Below are positions 1 through 8,177 of a stretch of 50,953 bases of DNA, piece by piece. The DNA is taken from contig NZ_JACYTN010000030.1 in assembly GCF_014841135.1 (NCBI RefSeq), positions 1-50,953 of the forward strand. The letters run 5' to 3'. A program made the position numbers and the translations under genes. The stretch is from Paenibacillus arenosi (lineage in GTDB: Bacteria; Bacillota; Bacilli; Paenibacillales; Paenibacillaceae). The notes beneath the pieces were generated by a model. The model was not told the origin of the DNA, did no database searches, and saw only the letters and a program-made list of their open reading frames with translations. Each line of letters starts with the position of its first letter. Position 1 is the stretch's first letter.

Positions 1-45
1 TTGTCTCTTAAATTCAGCAGTAAATGTACGTCTTTGTCTTGGCAT
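1..45 (-). CDS. IS3-family transposase OrfA, N-terminal fragment cut by window edge
   Basis: The reverse strand from 45 reads MPRQRRTFTAEFKRQ, the typical start of IS3-family OrfA, the helix-turn-helix DNA-binding half of the transposase. A ribosome binding site (AGGAGCGG on the - strand) precedes the ATG. The frame stays open to the window edge, so only 15 codons are visible. Whether the element is intact cannot be told from here. Confidence 0.8.
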   Translation of the reverse strand, partial: MPRQRRTFTAEFKRQ

Positions 46-114
46 AGTAGATCCGCTCCTAGTTATGATGTGTTTATTCTACTAGCCCTTATTTTTTCTG
101 TCCAACTAAGTGTA
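1..114 (-). mobile_element. IS3-family insertion sequence, one end
   Basis: Upstream of the orfA start, the - strand contains CTTAGTTGGACAGAAAAAAT (about 92-112), which resembles the terminal inverted repeat of IS3/IS150-group elements (GGACAGAAAA core). The outer boundary near 114 is an estimate. The rest of the element lies outside the window. Confidence 0.65.
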
Positions 115-338
115 GCCTATCCAGAATATGATCTTAAGGGTATTAGGTTGGTTCTCTAACCAAGGTCAACACTCATAACCTTTATTCTCCTAACTCAGCC
201 GCTCCTTATGGGGCGGTATTTTGTTTTACGATAACGCAAAAAAATAAAATTAAATGTGAGAAATGATATTGTAAATTGATAAAATACGATCAATAATAGG
301 CTTTGTAGGACAAATTTTCTATTTGTGGAGGGATTATC

Positions 339-788
339 ATGAAACTGAAAAAGCTATTAACTGTACTTCTCGCTGTATCATGTTTAAGTATTGTTTCTCC
401 GACCGCATTCGCTCAACCTGTCGAGAGTTTGAAACCAGTCACAAAACTTTCTCAGGAAGAAAATTCATCCCTTTTTTACGGTCATTATTGGGTCTCGAAT
501 CTTACCAACCTGGGCTATATGATTCAGGTTGGAAATTATTTCAACATAGAATACAGTCAACAAACTACTATACGAGTTTTCCAGCAGCCGGTGAATTCAG
601 CCGATGCCAATAAACCGTTTCAAACAGTAATTGCTATAAAGAACAATACAACAGGATATGTTGACGGATGGATCTTTGCAAATAATGGATATTACCAAGG
701 GGATTTAACGTTAACGCCGGGTGTTCATAGCGTGTTAATTCAAAATAGCGCTAATTATCCAATTAAAGCGGATATAACTTTCAGTTAA
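339..788 (+). CDS. Secreted protein of unknown function
   Basis: 149 aa. It starts with ATG after GGAGGG. Residues 1-25 form a clear signal peptide (KLKK, hydrophobic core, AFA|QP cleavage), so the protein is exported. The mature part (about 124 aa) is rich in Asn, Tyr, Gly and aromatic residues in alternating patterns such as YFNIEYSQQTTIRVF, consistent with a small beta-sandwich. It has no Cys in the mature part and no catalytic motif I recognise. A terminator follows directly, so it is probably monocistronic. The family is unknown to me. Confidence 0.75.
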   Translation: MKLKKLLTVLLAVSCLSIVSPTAFAQPVESLKPVTKLSQEENSSLFYGHYWVSNLTNLGYMIQVGNYFNIEYSQQTTIRVFQQPVNSADANKPFQTVIAIKNNTTGYVDGWIFANNGYYQGDLTLTPGVHSVLIQNSANYPIKADITFS

Positions 789-799
789 ATACCCTGTAA

Positions 800-827
800 A
801 AGTCGCTGGTCATTCGGCGGCTTTTTT
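800..827 (+). terminator. Terminator of the secreted-protein gene
   Basis: A 9-bp stem (AAGTCGCTG / CGGCGGCTT, with two G-T wobbles) and a 6-nt loop are followed by six T, 12 nt after the stop codon at 788. Confidence 0.8.
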
Positions 828-864
828 CATGGTAACAAGCAAATGCAGGTAACCGTATCTAGAG

Positions 865-904
865 TGCAATTTATACGGAGGAGGTTCGATTCCTTCTGTT
901 CCCA
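865..904 (+). other. Possible tRNA 3'-end remnant (T-arm and acceptor strand)
   Basis: GGAGG-TTCGATT-CCTTC (880-896) folds as a 5-bp T-stem with a TTCGATT loop, followed by TGTTCCC and A (897-904), as in a tRNA 3' end without encoded CCA. No matching 5' half is seen. It may be an integration scar, or chance. Confidence 0.3.
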
Positions 905-984
905 ACGACAATTGAATTGAAGTGACTATAGCCTTCATAGGAACTCACTATATGTTACTAAGCATATTATAATAGGTGAATGAG

Positions 985-1128
985 ATGGCACTGACGGCCA
1001 AACAACAAAGATACGTAGAAGAGTTCCTTATTGACCTCGATGCCACACAGGTAGCTATTAGGGCGGGTTATAGTGCTAGACAGGCATCGGAAATGGGAAA
1101 CCAACCACTGCATAAAACTACAGTATAG
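985..1128 (+). pseudogene. Phage terminase small subunit, truncated after 47 codons
   Basis: The translation begins MALTAKQQRYVEEFLIDLDA and continues TQVAIRAGYSARQASEMGN before a TAG. This matches the N-terminal helix-turn-helix of phage terminase small subunits (KQQRFVxEYLxDLNATQAAIRAGYS), which bind pac/cos DNA for packaging. Family members are roughly 150-200 aa, and here only the DNA-binding head remains. No other phage gene is nearby, so this is a prophage remnant. The homology is from memory, but the motif is distinctive. Confidence 0.8.
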
Positions 1129-1248
1129 TATCATATACAGCAGATCATCATCTAAGTTGAGTGGTTTTTAGAACTTAGAAAACTTTAGATTAGGGCGTGC
1201 GTTATATAAACAAGAGGATTCTAGTGGAATGTATTAATGATCAGATAT

Positions 1249-1279
1249 TGTTGTAAACTTGTTGTAAATCTGTTGTAAA
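1249..1279 (+). repeat. Three 9-bp direct repeats at exact 11-bp period
   Basis: TGTTGTAAA occurs exactly at 1249-1257, 1260-1268 and 1271-1279. A spacing of about one helical turn puts all copies on one DNA face, as expected for cooperative protein binding. Beside a tRNA-derived attachment site this fits integrase arm-type or excisionase sites (inference). Confidence 0.8.
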
Positions 1280-1395
1280 AAATCAAGCGAATAGCGTTCT
1301 TTTTTTGATATTGTGAGTAACTCAAAAGCCACAAACCTTGATATAAAGGGGTTCCAAACGATTGTAACAGAAGCGAGAAAAACCAATCTATAACG

Positions 1396-1440
1396 CTGGC
1401 AGCGAAGAGGTCAGGGGTTCGATCCTCCTTGGTTCCACCA
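1396..1440 (+). other. 3' 45 nt of tRNA-Ala(GGC): integration (att) scar
   Basis: Starting at tRNA position 32, the sequence reads anticodon loop CTGGCAG (anticodon GGC), 3' anticodon strand CGAAG, AGGTC, a T-arm (AGGGG/CTCCT around TTCGATC), acceptor strand TGGTTCC and ACCA. This is exactly positions 32-76 of an alanine tRNA. The 5' half is absent: no D-arm and no complementary acceptor strand occur upstream. This is the usual product of phage or island integration into a tRNA gene. The intact tRNA-Ala would be elsewhere. Confidence 0.75.
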
Positions 1441-1587
1441 AATATAAATGTTGCACGATTCAATGGGTCGTGTTTTTTATTTTTTGGAGGATATATATAT
1501 TGGAATGGGAGAAGAGAAAAACTTTAAAAATGATTTCATTATTGTATACTACGTGTCTCTTTCGTGTTATTATATATCCATATTTTA

Positions 1588-1612
1588 GTTTACACTTATC
1601 ATTAATGTAAAT
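1588..1612 (+). promoter_or_regulatory. Inverted repeat upstream of lanB, possible promoter/operator
   Basis: TTTAC (1589-1593) and GTAAA (1607-1611) form a dyad about 50 bp before the lanB start. TTTACA could also be a -35 element, but no good -10 lies at 17 bp. A TATTATATAT stretch at 1568-1577 is an alternative -10. Weak evidence. Confidence 0.3.
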
Positions 1613-1660
1613 AAACGTCGTAACTTGTCGCCCTTATTATTTATTAAAGGAGTGGTAGTA

Positions 1661-4600
1661 ATGCCAGATGCAAGTCTAATGACACCAGAAAGAGTACAAG
1701 CATTATATTTTTATAGCACAGCAGACTTTTTTATGTTTCGTACTCCTTTATTACCTCTCAATGTGTATGAAACGGTCTTCTCACGGCAAGATGAATGGAG
1801 GCAGGATGACGTTCCGAATGAGTACCAAGCTCACGCCAGTTATCTTATACATATGGCTCTCCATCCATCAATTAGAGAAGCGCTTGCAATTTCAAGCCCG
1901 AGTTTATTAACTTCCCTTGATACATTTGATTTTTCTTTCAGCCACAAAAAGAGCATGCAGCGAATCCGAAGCTTAACCCGTTATCTAATACGGATAACGA
2001 CTCGACCAACGCCATTTGGGTTACTTTCAGGCCTGGATTATGGAACCTTCAAGGATAATACTCAGTTATCTTTAGAACCTATTGAAAGCTATAAGAAATA
2101 TACTCGTCCAGATATGGAGTGGTTATTGAAAATAATTAGTGACCTAGAAAAAGATGAACGGGTTATCGACGGTGTTATGGTTCAGAGTAATACTTCAGTT
2201 TACAAAGCAGGTAACAGATTAAACAATCCTTATCATACTGGTTTCGGCCAAAATCTAAAGGTAGGGAAATCATTTCAGAACGATTCTGTGACCATTCGCT
2301 TGACCCCTGTAGTTGAAGATGTATTATCCAAGGCATACAACCCCCTTCCTTTTATAGAGTTACAAGATTGGGTCCACAGTAAATATCCTGATGTCGCCAT
2401 TGAAGTTATCAAAGCATTTTTAAATGAGCTCATTCGGCAGGAGTTTCTAATGACTTCGTTGCGACCACCTCTGATGAATACAGATCCTTTTCCCTACCTT
2501 TTGCAGCAGCTTGCTTCCAACAGCAGTATAGAAGATATTAATATTACACTAAATACGCTTTACACGATGATTCAACAATTTGATAGATTACCGATCGGAA
2601 AAGGGGAGGCACAACTTCGAAATATACAGCAATTCATGAAACAGATTCATGAAGCAAAAGATTTATTGCAAGTTGATTTGGCCTTATCTAGTAAACCTCT
2701 ACATCTGCATAACTCCATCCAGAAAGAAATTGAACGTGCAGCAGATGTTCTTTGGCGATTATCCCCAACAATGACAGGCTCTCTTTATCTTCAATCTTAT
2801 CTTAATGATTTTATGGAACGCTACGGAGTGGATCAGGAGGTTTCCTTGTTAGAATTGTTAGATACTGATTTGGGACTGGGCGCACCGGCTACGTATCTAT
2901 ATCCTCCTTCCAATCGAACATTAGGACAAAAACCTGAAATTTTCCCTAAACAAAGAGAAGTGTTAATAGAAGAGTGGATCCGGCAGGCGATTATGGATAA
3001 TAGTATGGAGATCGTGTTGACAGATGAGAAGATTAAACTATTACAGGTAGGGGAAATTCAGGAACACGAGCTGCCTACTTCAATGGAACTGTATTTTAAT
3101 TTAACTTCACCCTCTGCTTCGGCGGTTGATGAGGGGAACTATCAACTGATACTTGCGCCTAATCCTGGCTCGCTGGGAGCAGGAAAGACGTTTGGACGCT
3201 TCATGCATATGATGAAGGAGCCTTTTAAAGACAAGCTTAAGCAGTTGTATGAAGAGGAGAAAAGACTTAGTGAAGACGCTATTTCGGTGGAGATTGTCTA
3301 TTTGCCCTCTGCTGGCCGATCTGCGAATTTAGTCATCAGTGAAAATCATTCGTTCTACGAGTTGGCTATTGGCACGCATTCTTCTAAGAGTGAGAGACAA
3401 ACGATTCCCGTCTCAGATATTTTGGTAGGCTGCCAGGACAATCGATTTTATCTAAAATCTAAGTCGCTAGGCAAAAGAATTGTACCGCATATTAACAATA
3501 TGCTGGATTGGTCCAAAGCACCTAATATATATCATTTTATGGCTGATATTGCTTTTGAAGGCAAGCGCAGATGGGTTCCGATCCACTGGACCAGCAAAGA
3601 TATTCTTCCAGTTATACCGCGCATACGTGTAGGACGTGTAGTACTGGTTTCAGCTGAATGGAGACTAAATCAAAGTATGCTTGAAGTAGATAAAGGTATG
3701 TTATTAGAAGAGTGGATGAAGCGTTTTGCAGTATGGAGGAAGAAAATGAAAATCCCCCAATATGTCTATTTGAGGGAAGAAGATCACCGTTTGTTGCTAA
3801 ATTTGGATCAGATCCTACATGTGGATTTAATTCGACAGGAGTATGAACGGTTGCAGCCAGGCGAGTTAATTCGTCTAACCGAAACTGGAAATTACTTAGA
3901 AGAGCATTGTTGTACAGGCCCAGAAGGTGCATACATGACGGAGATTACAGTGCCATTACTCAGAACACCTGTAGCTTCTACTGAACAAAGTTCTCCGTCT
4001 CTAATTCATAAGCATGAGTACATTCCAATGGTGGAGCGTTTGCACCTTCCAGGCAGCGACTGGTTGTATGTGAAGATGTATGGTTTTAGTCAACGCCAAG
4101 AAGAATTTATTGCTGATCGCTTGTATCACTTCGTTAAAGAATCTTTACAAGAGGGCTGGATGGACCAATTTTTCTTTATCCGTTATTACGATGAGGGCGC
4201 TCATCTTCGGATTAGATTTCACGGTAATCCAGCAGGTTTAGTTCAAGTGGGAATACCGAAGCTCTATCAATGGGCGAAGACGCTACAGCAGGAAGGTTTA
4301 TTATCCCGTATAGTCATAGATAGCTATGATCCGGAAATTGAGAGATACGGTGGGGAGTCACTCATATCAGCCGCAGAAAGGTTATTTTGCCAAGACAGTC
4401 TCTTAGTAACGGAATGGATTAGGAACAAACAAAATGGACTTCTTGACATGGATTATGACTTCTTTTCTATTGTTAGTGTTATAGATATACTAGAAAAATT
4501 TGGTTATTCTATATCCGGATCAATGGACTGGCTTATTCCTGAATCAGCGCATAAGGAGTATTTGGACTTATACCGGAATTACCGAACTAAATTGCTTGGG

Positions 4601-4885
4601 TGGATTGAGCCCGGTATTGTCCAAGCCCCCGACAATGCAGACCGTCCTTTAGTGATGGATCTGCTTAATGCCAGAAGTGCTGCGATACGCGCCTATGCTG
4701 AACAGGTTCAAAAAATGGATTTACAGGGAGATTTGCTTAATCATCCACAGCACTTAGTAAAAAGTATCATTCACATGCATGTAAATCGGTTGATTGGAAC
4801 AGATCGCATCAGAGAAATGAAAATTTTAACGTTGGCTAGACATACGATGAGGAATTTGACCCAGATTCGAGGTATGAAGTCATGA
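1661..4885 (+). CDS. lanB: Class I lanthipeptide dehydratase LanB
   Basis: 1074 aa from the ATG at 1661, which has AAAGGAG eight bases upstream; an in-frame TTG 12 codons earlier has no such site. LanB enzymes glutamylate Ser/Thr of the precursor using Glu-tRNA and then eliminate glutamate to give Dha/Dhb. The hallmark TTRPTPFGLLSG is at about residues 113-124. The long N-terminal glutamylation region is followed by the SpaB_C-type elimination domain (about residues 795-1060, including DWLYVKMYG, FFIRYYDEGAHLRIRF and HMHVNRL). The length is close to NisB and SpaB (about 1000 aa). The stop overlaps the lanT start (ATGA), giving translational coupling. No frameshift is seen. It is expected to act with LanC and LanT at the inner membrane face. 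Confidence 0.97.
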   Translation: MPDASLMTPERVQALYFYSTADFFMFRTPLLPLNVYETVFSRQDEWRQDDVPNEYQAHASYLIHMALHPSIREALAISSPSLLTSLDTFDFSFSHKKSMQRIRSLTRYLIRITTRPTPFGLLSGLDYGTFKDNTQLSLEPIESYKKYTRPDMEWLLKIISDLEKDERVIDGVMVQSNTSVYKAGNRLNNPYHTGFGQNLKVGKSFQNDSVTIRLTPVVEDVLSKAYNPLPFIELQDWVHSKYPDVAIEVIKAFLNELIRQEFLMTSLRPPLMNTDPFPYLLQQLASNSSIEDINITLNTLYTMIQQFDRLPIGKGEAQLRNIQQFMKQIHEAKDLLQVDLALSSKPLHLHNSIQKEIERAADVLWRLSPTMTGSLYLQSYLNDFMERYGVDQEVSLLELLDTDLGLGAPATYLYPPSNRTLGQKPEIFPKQREVLIEEWIRQAIMDNSMEIVLTDEKIKLLQVGEIQEHELPTSMELYFNLTSPSASAVDEGNYQLILAPNPGSLGAGKTFGRFMHMMKEPFKDKLKQLYEEEKRLSEDAISVEIVYLPSAGRSANLVISENHSFYELAIGTHSSKSERQTIPVSDILVGCQDNRFYLKSKSLGKRIVPHINNMLDWSKAPNIYHFMADIAFEGKRRWVPIHWTSKDILPVIPRIRVGRVVLVSAEWRLNQSMLEVDKGMLLEEWMKRFAVWRKKMKIPQYVYLREEDHRLLLNLDQILHVDLIRQEYERLQPGELIRLTETGNYLEEHCCTGPEGAYMTEITVPLLRTPVASTEQSSPSLIHKHEYIPMVERLHLPGSDWLYVKMYGFSQRQEEFIADRLYHFVKESLQEGWMDQFFFIRYYDEGAHLRIRFHGNPAGLVQVGIPKLYQWAKTLQQEGLLSRIVIDSYDPEIERYGGESLISAAERLFCQDSLLVTEWIRNKQNGLLDMDYDFFSIVSVIDILEKFGYSISGSMDWLIPESAHKEYLDLYRNYRTKLLGWIEPGIVQAPDNADRPLVMDLLNARSAAIRAYAEQVQKMDLQGDLLNHPQHLVKSIIHMHVNRLIGTDRIREMKILTLARHTMRNLTQIRGMKS

Positions 4886-6726
4886 CAGCCAGAGAAGAAG
4901 TTCTTCATTTTAAAGTAATTAATATTGTCCGCTCCTTCAAATTACTGCCTCGTGTATTCAAAATATTATGGGAAACCCACCACTTCTACTTTCTTACAAT
5001 TCTCATATTAAATGTGGTAAAGGGGCTGATCCCAGCTGCACTGCTGCTGGCGACACAAAATTTAATTAATAGTGTAGTTATCGCGCATGGTAATAGTGTG
5101 TTTGATGGTGTTATATATGCATTTTTTTGGTTGATAGCTATTACCTTATTGAACGAGTTAGTAGGTTATACGGAAAGTTATTTTCATCACTTGTTTGAAA
5201 CGATGTTGTCTAATGAAGTGAATATCAAAATTATGGAGAAATCCGTTAAGTTATCATTGGCTACATTTGAGGAAGCAGAAGTTCAAGATCAACTAACTCG
5301 TGCGCAAAGCGAAGCGAACAGTCGGCCCTATCAAATATTTATGACCATTCTTTCACTAATTAGCGGGACTGTTACGCTTCTTTCTACAGCTGCCATTTTG
5401 CTTGTTTGGCGGTGGTGGGTAGCTATTTTATTGATTTTGCTGCCTGTAACTTCCTTTGTTTCTTTTTTAAAATTAGGCCAGCGTGAGTTCGACGTTCATT
5501 TTAAGCGGGCACCTAAAATGCGAGAGTCGTGGTATTTATCTTTTTTATTAACGAAAGATGTTAGTTTTAAAGAAATAAAATTATTCAATCTGGGCAATTA
5601 CCTGCTGGGTCACTATAAAAATATTTATAGTCAGTTTTTTGTTGAGGACAAAAAGTTGGCGTTTCGAAGATTTTCGCTTTCTATTCTTTTTCAGTTGCTT
5701 AATTTGGTAGTAATCAGTTCTGTCATTTTTCTCGTATTGTGGTCTGCATATACTGGGGAAATTATGATCGGCAGTTTTGTAGCTATGGTACAGGCTGTCA
5801 GCAATACACAGTCTTCTTCTCAGGGCGTGCTTCAGCATCTGTTGTCGCTCTGTCAACATAACCTCTATATGCAGCAGTTATTTGCATTCTTAGACTTGAA
5901 AATAGAGAAGGCAAGCAATAGAGAATCAGACGTTGCATTGAATGACAAAATAAACCGATTAGAGCTTAAGGATGTTAGTTTCAAGTATCCGAATAAATCA
6001 AAGTATGCTGTTCATGAAGTCAGTCTGGAATTGAATAAAGGGGAAACTCTGGCTTTGGTCGGTAAAAATGGCTCGGGCAAGTCTACTTTGGTGAAATTGC
6101 TAACTCAACTTTATCAAGGCTATTCGGGAAATATTTTAGTAAATGGATACTCGGCGAGGGATATGAATCATTCCCAGCTGTTAGAAAGAATTGGAGTCGT
6201 GTTCCAGGACTTTGTTCATTACGAAATGTCAATGAGGCATAACATTGCATTTGGTGAAGTTCATCAAATTGACAACGACAAGCATATTTTAGAAGCTGCG
6301 CGCAAAACCGGTATTTTACCGTTAATAAACCAGCTTCCTCAGGGTTTGGATACACAGATGGGGAAGTGGTTTGAAGAAGGGCACCAACTCTCTGGAGGGC
6401 AGTGGCAGCGGGTTGCCATAGCTCGGGCCTATATTCGAAATGCTGATTTATACATTTTGGATGAACCTAGTGCATTTCTGGATCCAGAAGCGGAGTATGA
6501 AGTTTTCCAAATGTTTAGACAGTTGGTGGCAGACCGCATGGGAATCTTTATTTCCCATCGTTTCTCCTCAGTCCGGTATGCCGATAAAATTGCAGTGATG
6601 GATGAGGGAAGGATTGTGGAATATGGTAGTCACTACGATTTGATGGCGTTGAGGGGTTTATATTACGAGCTGTACACGATGCAGGCTTCGGCTTATCTAG
6701 ATAATGAAAAGGTTGTGAAAATATGA
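4882..6726 (+). CDS. lanT: Lanthipeptide exporter LanT (ABC half-transporter)
   Basis: 614 aa. The N-terminal half has several membrane segments (starting FYFLTILILNVVKGLIPAAL and VIYAFFWLIAITLL). The C-terminal ATPase has Walker A GKNGSGKST (about 395), signature LSGGQ (about 502), Walker B LYILDEP (about 523) and H-loop SHR. There is no N-terminal C39 peptidase domain, so it exports the modified precursor with its leader attached, as class I LanT proteins do. Leader removal must therefore happen elsewhere. It overlaps lanB by 4 nt and lanC by 4 nt (ATGA), so lanB-T-C are one coupled unit. Confidence 0.95.
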   Translation: MTAREEVLHFKVINIVRSFKLLPRVFKILWETHHFYFLTILILNVVKGLIPAALLLATQNLINSVVIAHGNSVFDGVIYAFFWLIAITLLNELVGYTESYFHHLFETMLSNEVNIKIMEKSVKLSLATFEEAEVQDQLTRAQSEANSRPYQIFMTILSLISGTVTLLSTAAILLVWRWWVAILLILLPVTSFVSFLKLGQREFDVHFKRAPKMRESWYLSFLLTKDVSFKEIKLFNLGNYLLGHYKNIYSQFFVEDKKLAFRRFSLSILFQLLNLVVISSVIFLVLWSAYTGEIMIGSFVAMVQAVSNTQSSSQGVLQHLLSLCQHNLYMQQLFAFLDLKIEKASNRESDVALNDKINRLELKDVSFKYPNKSKYAVHEVSLELNKGETLALVGKNGSGKSTLVKLLTQLYQGYSGNILVNGYSARDMNHSQLLERIGVVFQDFVHYEMSMRHNIAFGEVHQIDNDKHILEAARKTGILPLINQLPQGLDTQMGKWFEEGHQLSGGQWQRVAIARAYIRNADLYILDEPSAFLDPEAEYEVFQMFRQLVADRMGIFISHRFSSVRYADKIAVMDEGRIVEYGSHYDLMALRGLYYELYTMQASAYLDNEKVVKI

Positions 6727-8087
6727 CTCAAGCAGACGTGTTAAATTTAGGAGAAGGCACGTTGAAGGAAAAAGTACTTTCTGAGGTGCTAGAAGCAGCT
6801 GCTTTATTAGGGAATCGTGAATATGTCAAAAAAAATGTGTTAGAAGAAACGGAAAAGGAGGAATCACATCCTTTACTGGGAATCGTCTGGGGAGATTTAA
6901 GTCTATCTCATGGATTGCCGGGTCTCTGTGTACTGTTTGGCCAACTGGATCGAATAAACCCGGAGCGAGGTTATGACGAGATTGGACATCAATATATGCT
7001 TGATATGAAAGCTAAAATTGATGAGGATGGCATTCAGCAGCTTTCTTTATGGGGGGGATTAGCGGGGATTCTTATGGGCGCAAAAGCTTTGTCTCGTGAT
7101 GGGACTCGCTACACTCATTTTACAGACCAGATGTTAGACCTGTTTATGTCTCATTACAAACTTCAGTTGGATGCTTCTATGAAAGCGATATCAGACGGTG
7201 TCGATATGTTTCACTATGACGTGATCCAAGGATGGAGTGGCATTGGGCGTAGCTTGTTGTATTTCACAGAACAGCCGAGGATTCGGGGGGCAGTAGAGGA
7301 TATTTTGAAATATTGCGTTCTTTTGACTCAGCCTAAAAGTGTCGATGGGCAGTTCGTTCCAGGATGGCACATCCCTTCCAGATTCCTCATTCATGAGCAT
7401 GAACGTGAACTATATCCGAATGGTTTGTTTAATTGTGGTTTGAGTCACGGTATCCCTGGAGTATTGGCTTTCCTGTCCATTTCTTATGAACAGGGAGTAA
7501 TCGTGCAGGGTCATCAAGAAGCGATCGACACCATCGCCCACTGGCTTATTCAATGGGCAAGGGAGGATGAGTATGGTATCTTCTGGCCTGCTTGCATAAG
7601 TTGGGAGGAACAAATAACTGGGACATATGTGAGAGAAACGAAGAGTAGAGAAGCTTGGTGTTATGGTTCGCCAGGTGTTGCAAGATCTCTGTGGCTCGCC
7701 GGCGTTGCGTTAGAACAACAAGAATATAAAGACATAGCGATGTCTGCTATGCTAGCTACTTTTAAAAGACCAGATCAAGAATGGAATTTATTTTCCCCGA
7801 TATTTTGCCATGGATGGAGTGGGTTACTCCAGATTGCGTATCGAATGTGGAGAGAGAGCGGTCATAAAGATTTGCGGCGAGAATGCGATCGGCTTAGCCA
7901 GCGTATTCTTGAATCGCGTCAGTCCGATGCTCCATTTAAATATACAGATGTGGTTCCCATAGATGGAAAGTTTATAGAAATCAGCAAACCAGGATTGTTG
8001 GAAGGTTTGGCAGGGATTAGTTTGGCACTTTTGGATGCTATGTTTGAGAGTGGGGATGATTGGGATTCTATTTTTCTTATAAAGTAA
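6723..8087 (+). CDS. lanC: Lanthipeptide cyclase LanC
   Basis: 454 aa. LanC is a zinc enzyme that joins Cys thiols to Dha/Dhb, forming lanthionine and methyllanthionine rings. The zinc ligands are visible as Cys313 (AWCYGSPG) and Cys362-His363 (FCHGWSG), and the catalytic His is at about 242 (CGLSHGIPG). Repeating Gly-rich GxxG motifs of the alpha/alpha toroid are present (WGGLAGIL, QGWSGIGR, GLLEGLAGIS). It is slightly longer than NisC (about 415-420 aa). It is coupled to lanT by an ATGA overlap. A promoter and hairpin separate it from the precursor gene downstream. Confidence 0.96.
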   Translation: MTQADVLNLGEGTLKEKVLSEVLEAAALLGNREYVKKNVLEETEKEESHPLLGIVWGDLSLSHGLPGLCVLFGQLDRINPERGYDEIGHQYMLDMKAKIDEDGIQQLSLWGGLAGILMGAKALSRDGTRYTHFTDQMLDLFMSHYKLQLDASMKAISDGVDMFHYDVIQGWSGIGRSLLYFTEQPRIRGAVEDILKYCVLLTQPKSVDGQFVPGWHIPSRFLIHEHERELYPNGLFNCGLSHGIPGVLAFLSISYEQGVIVQGHQEAIDTIAHWLIQWAREDEYGIFWPACISWEEQITGTYVRETKSREAWCYGSPGVARSLWLAGVALEQQEYKDIAMSAMLATFKRPDQEWNLFSPIFCHGWSGLLQIAYRMWRESGHKDLRRECDRLSQRILESRQSDAPFKYTDVVPIDGKFIEISKPGLLEGLAGISLALLDAMFESGDDWDSIFLIK

Positions 8088-8100
8088 ATTGAGAGAAATA

Positions 8101-8129
8101 TTGTAATCTATAGATTAATATGTTAATAT
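8101..8129 (+). promoter_or_regulatory. Putative lanA promoter
   Basis: TTGTAA (8101-8106), a 17-bp spacer, then TAATAT (8124-8129). It lies 14 nt after lanC and 49 nt before the lanA ATG, so the precursor can be transcribed separately and more strongly than the enzymes. The TTAATATGTTAATA direct repeat across the -10 is a possible LanR contact site (inference). Confidence 0.6.
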
Positions 8130-8133
8130 AGGG

Positions 8134-8153
8134 TTGTAGATATTTATCTACAA
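8134..8153 (+). repeat. 9-bp inverted repeat at the 5' end of the lanA transcript
   Basis: TTGTAGATA (8134-8142) and TATCTACAA (8145-8153) are perfectly complementary with a 2-nt gap. The repeat sits just downstream of the putative -10, so it is either an operator or a stem at the mRNA 5' end. It has no T-run, so it is not a terminator. Confidence 0.8.
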
Positions 8154-8177
8154 AACATTTTGAAAGGGGTAAGGTAA

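Noticed and set aside
323..613. 96-aa + frame overlapping the secreted-protein gene
   Set aside because: It is an out-of-frame shadow; the other frame has the signal peptide, ribosome site and terminator.
1221..1463. 80-aa reverse frame containing GGTKEDRTPDL
   Set aside because: This peptide is the translation of the reverse strand of the tRNA-Ala 3' half; such frames are frequent false genes.
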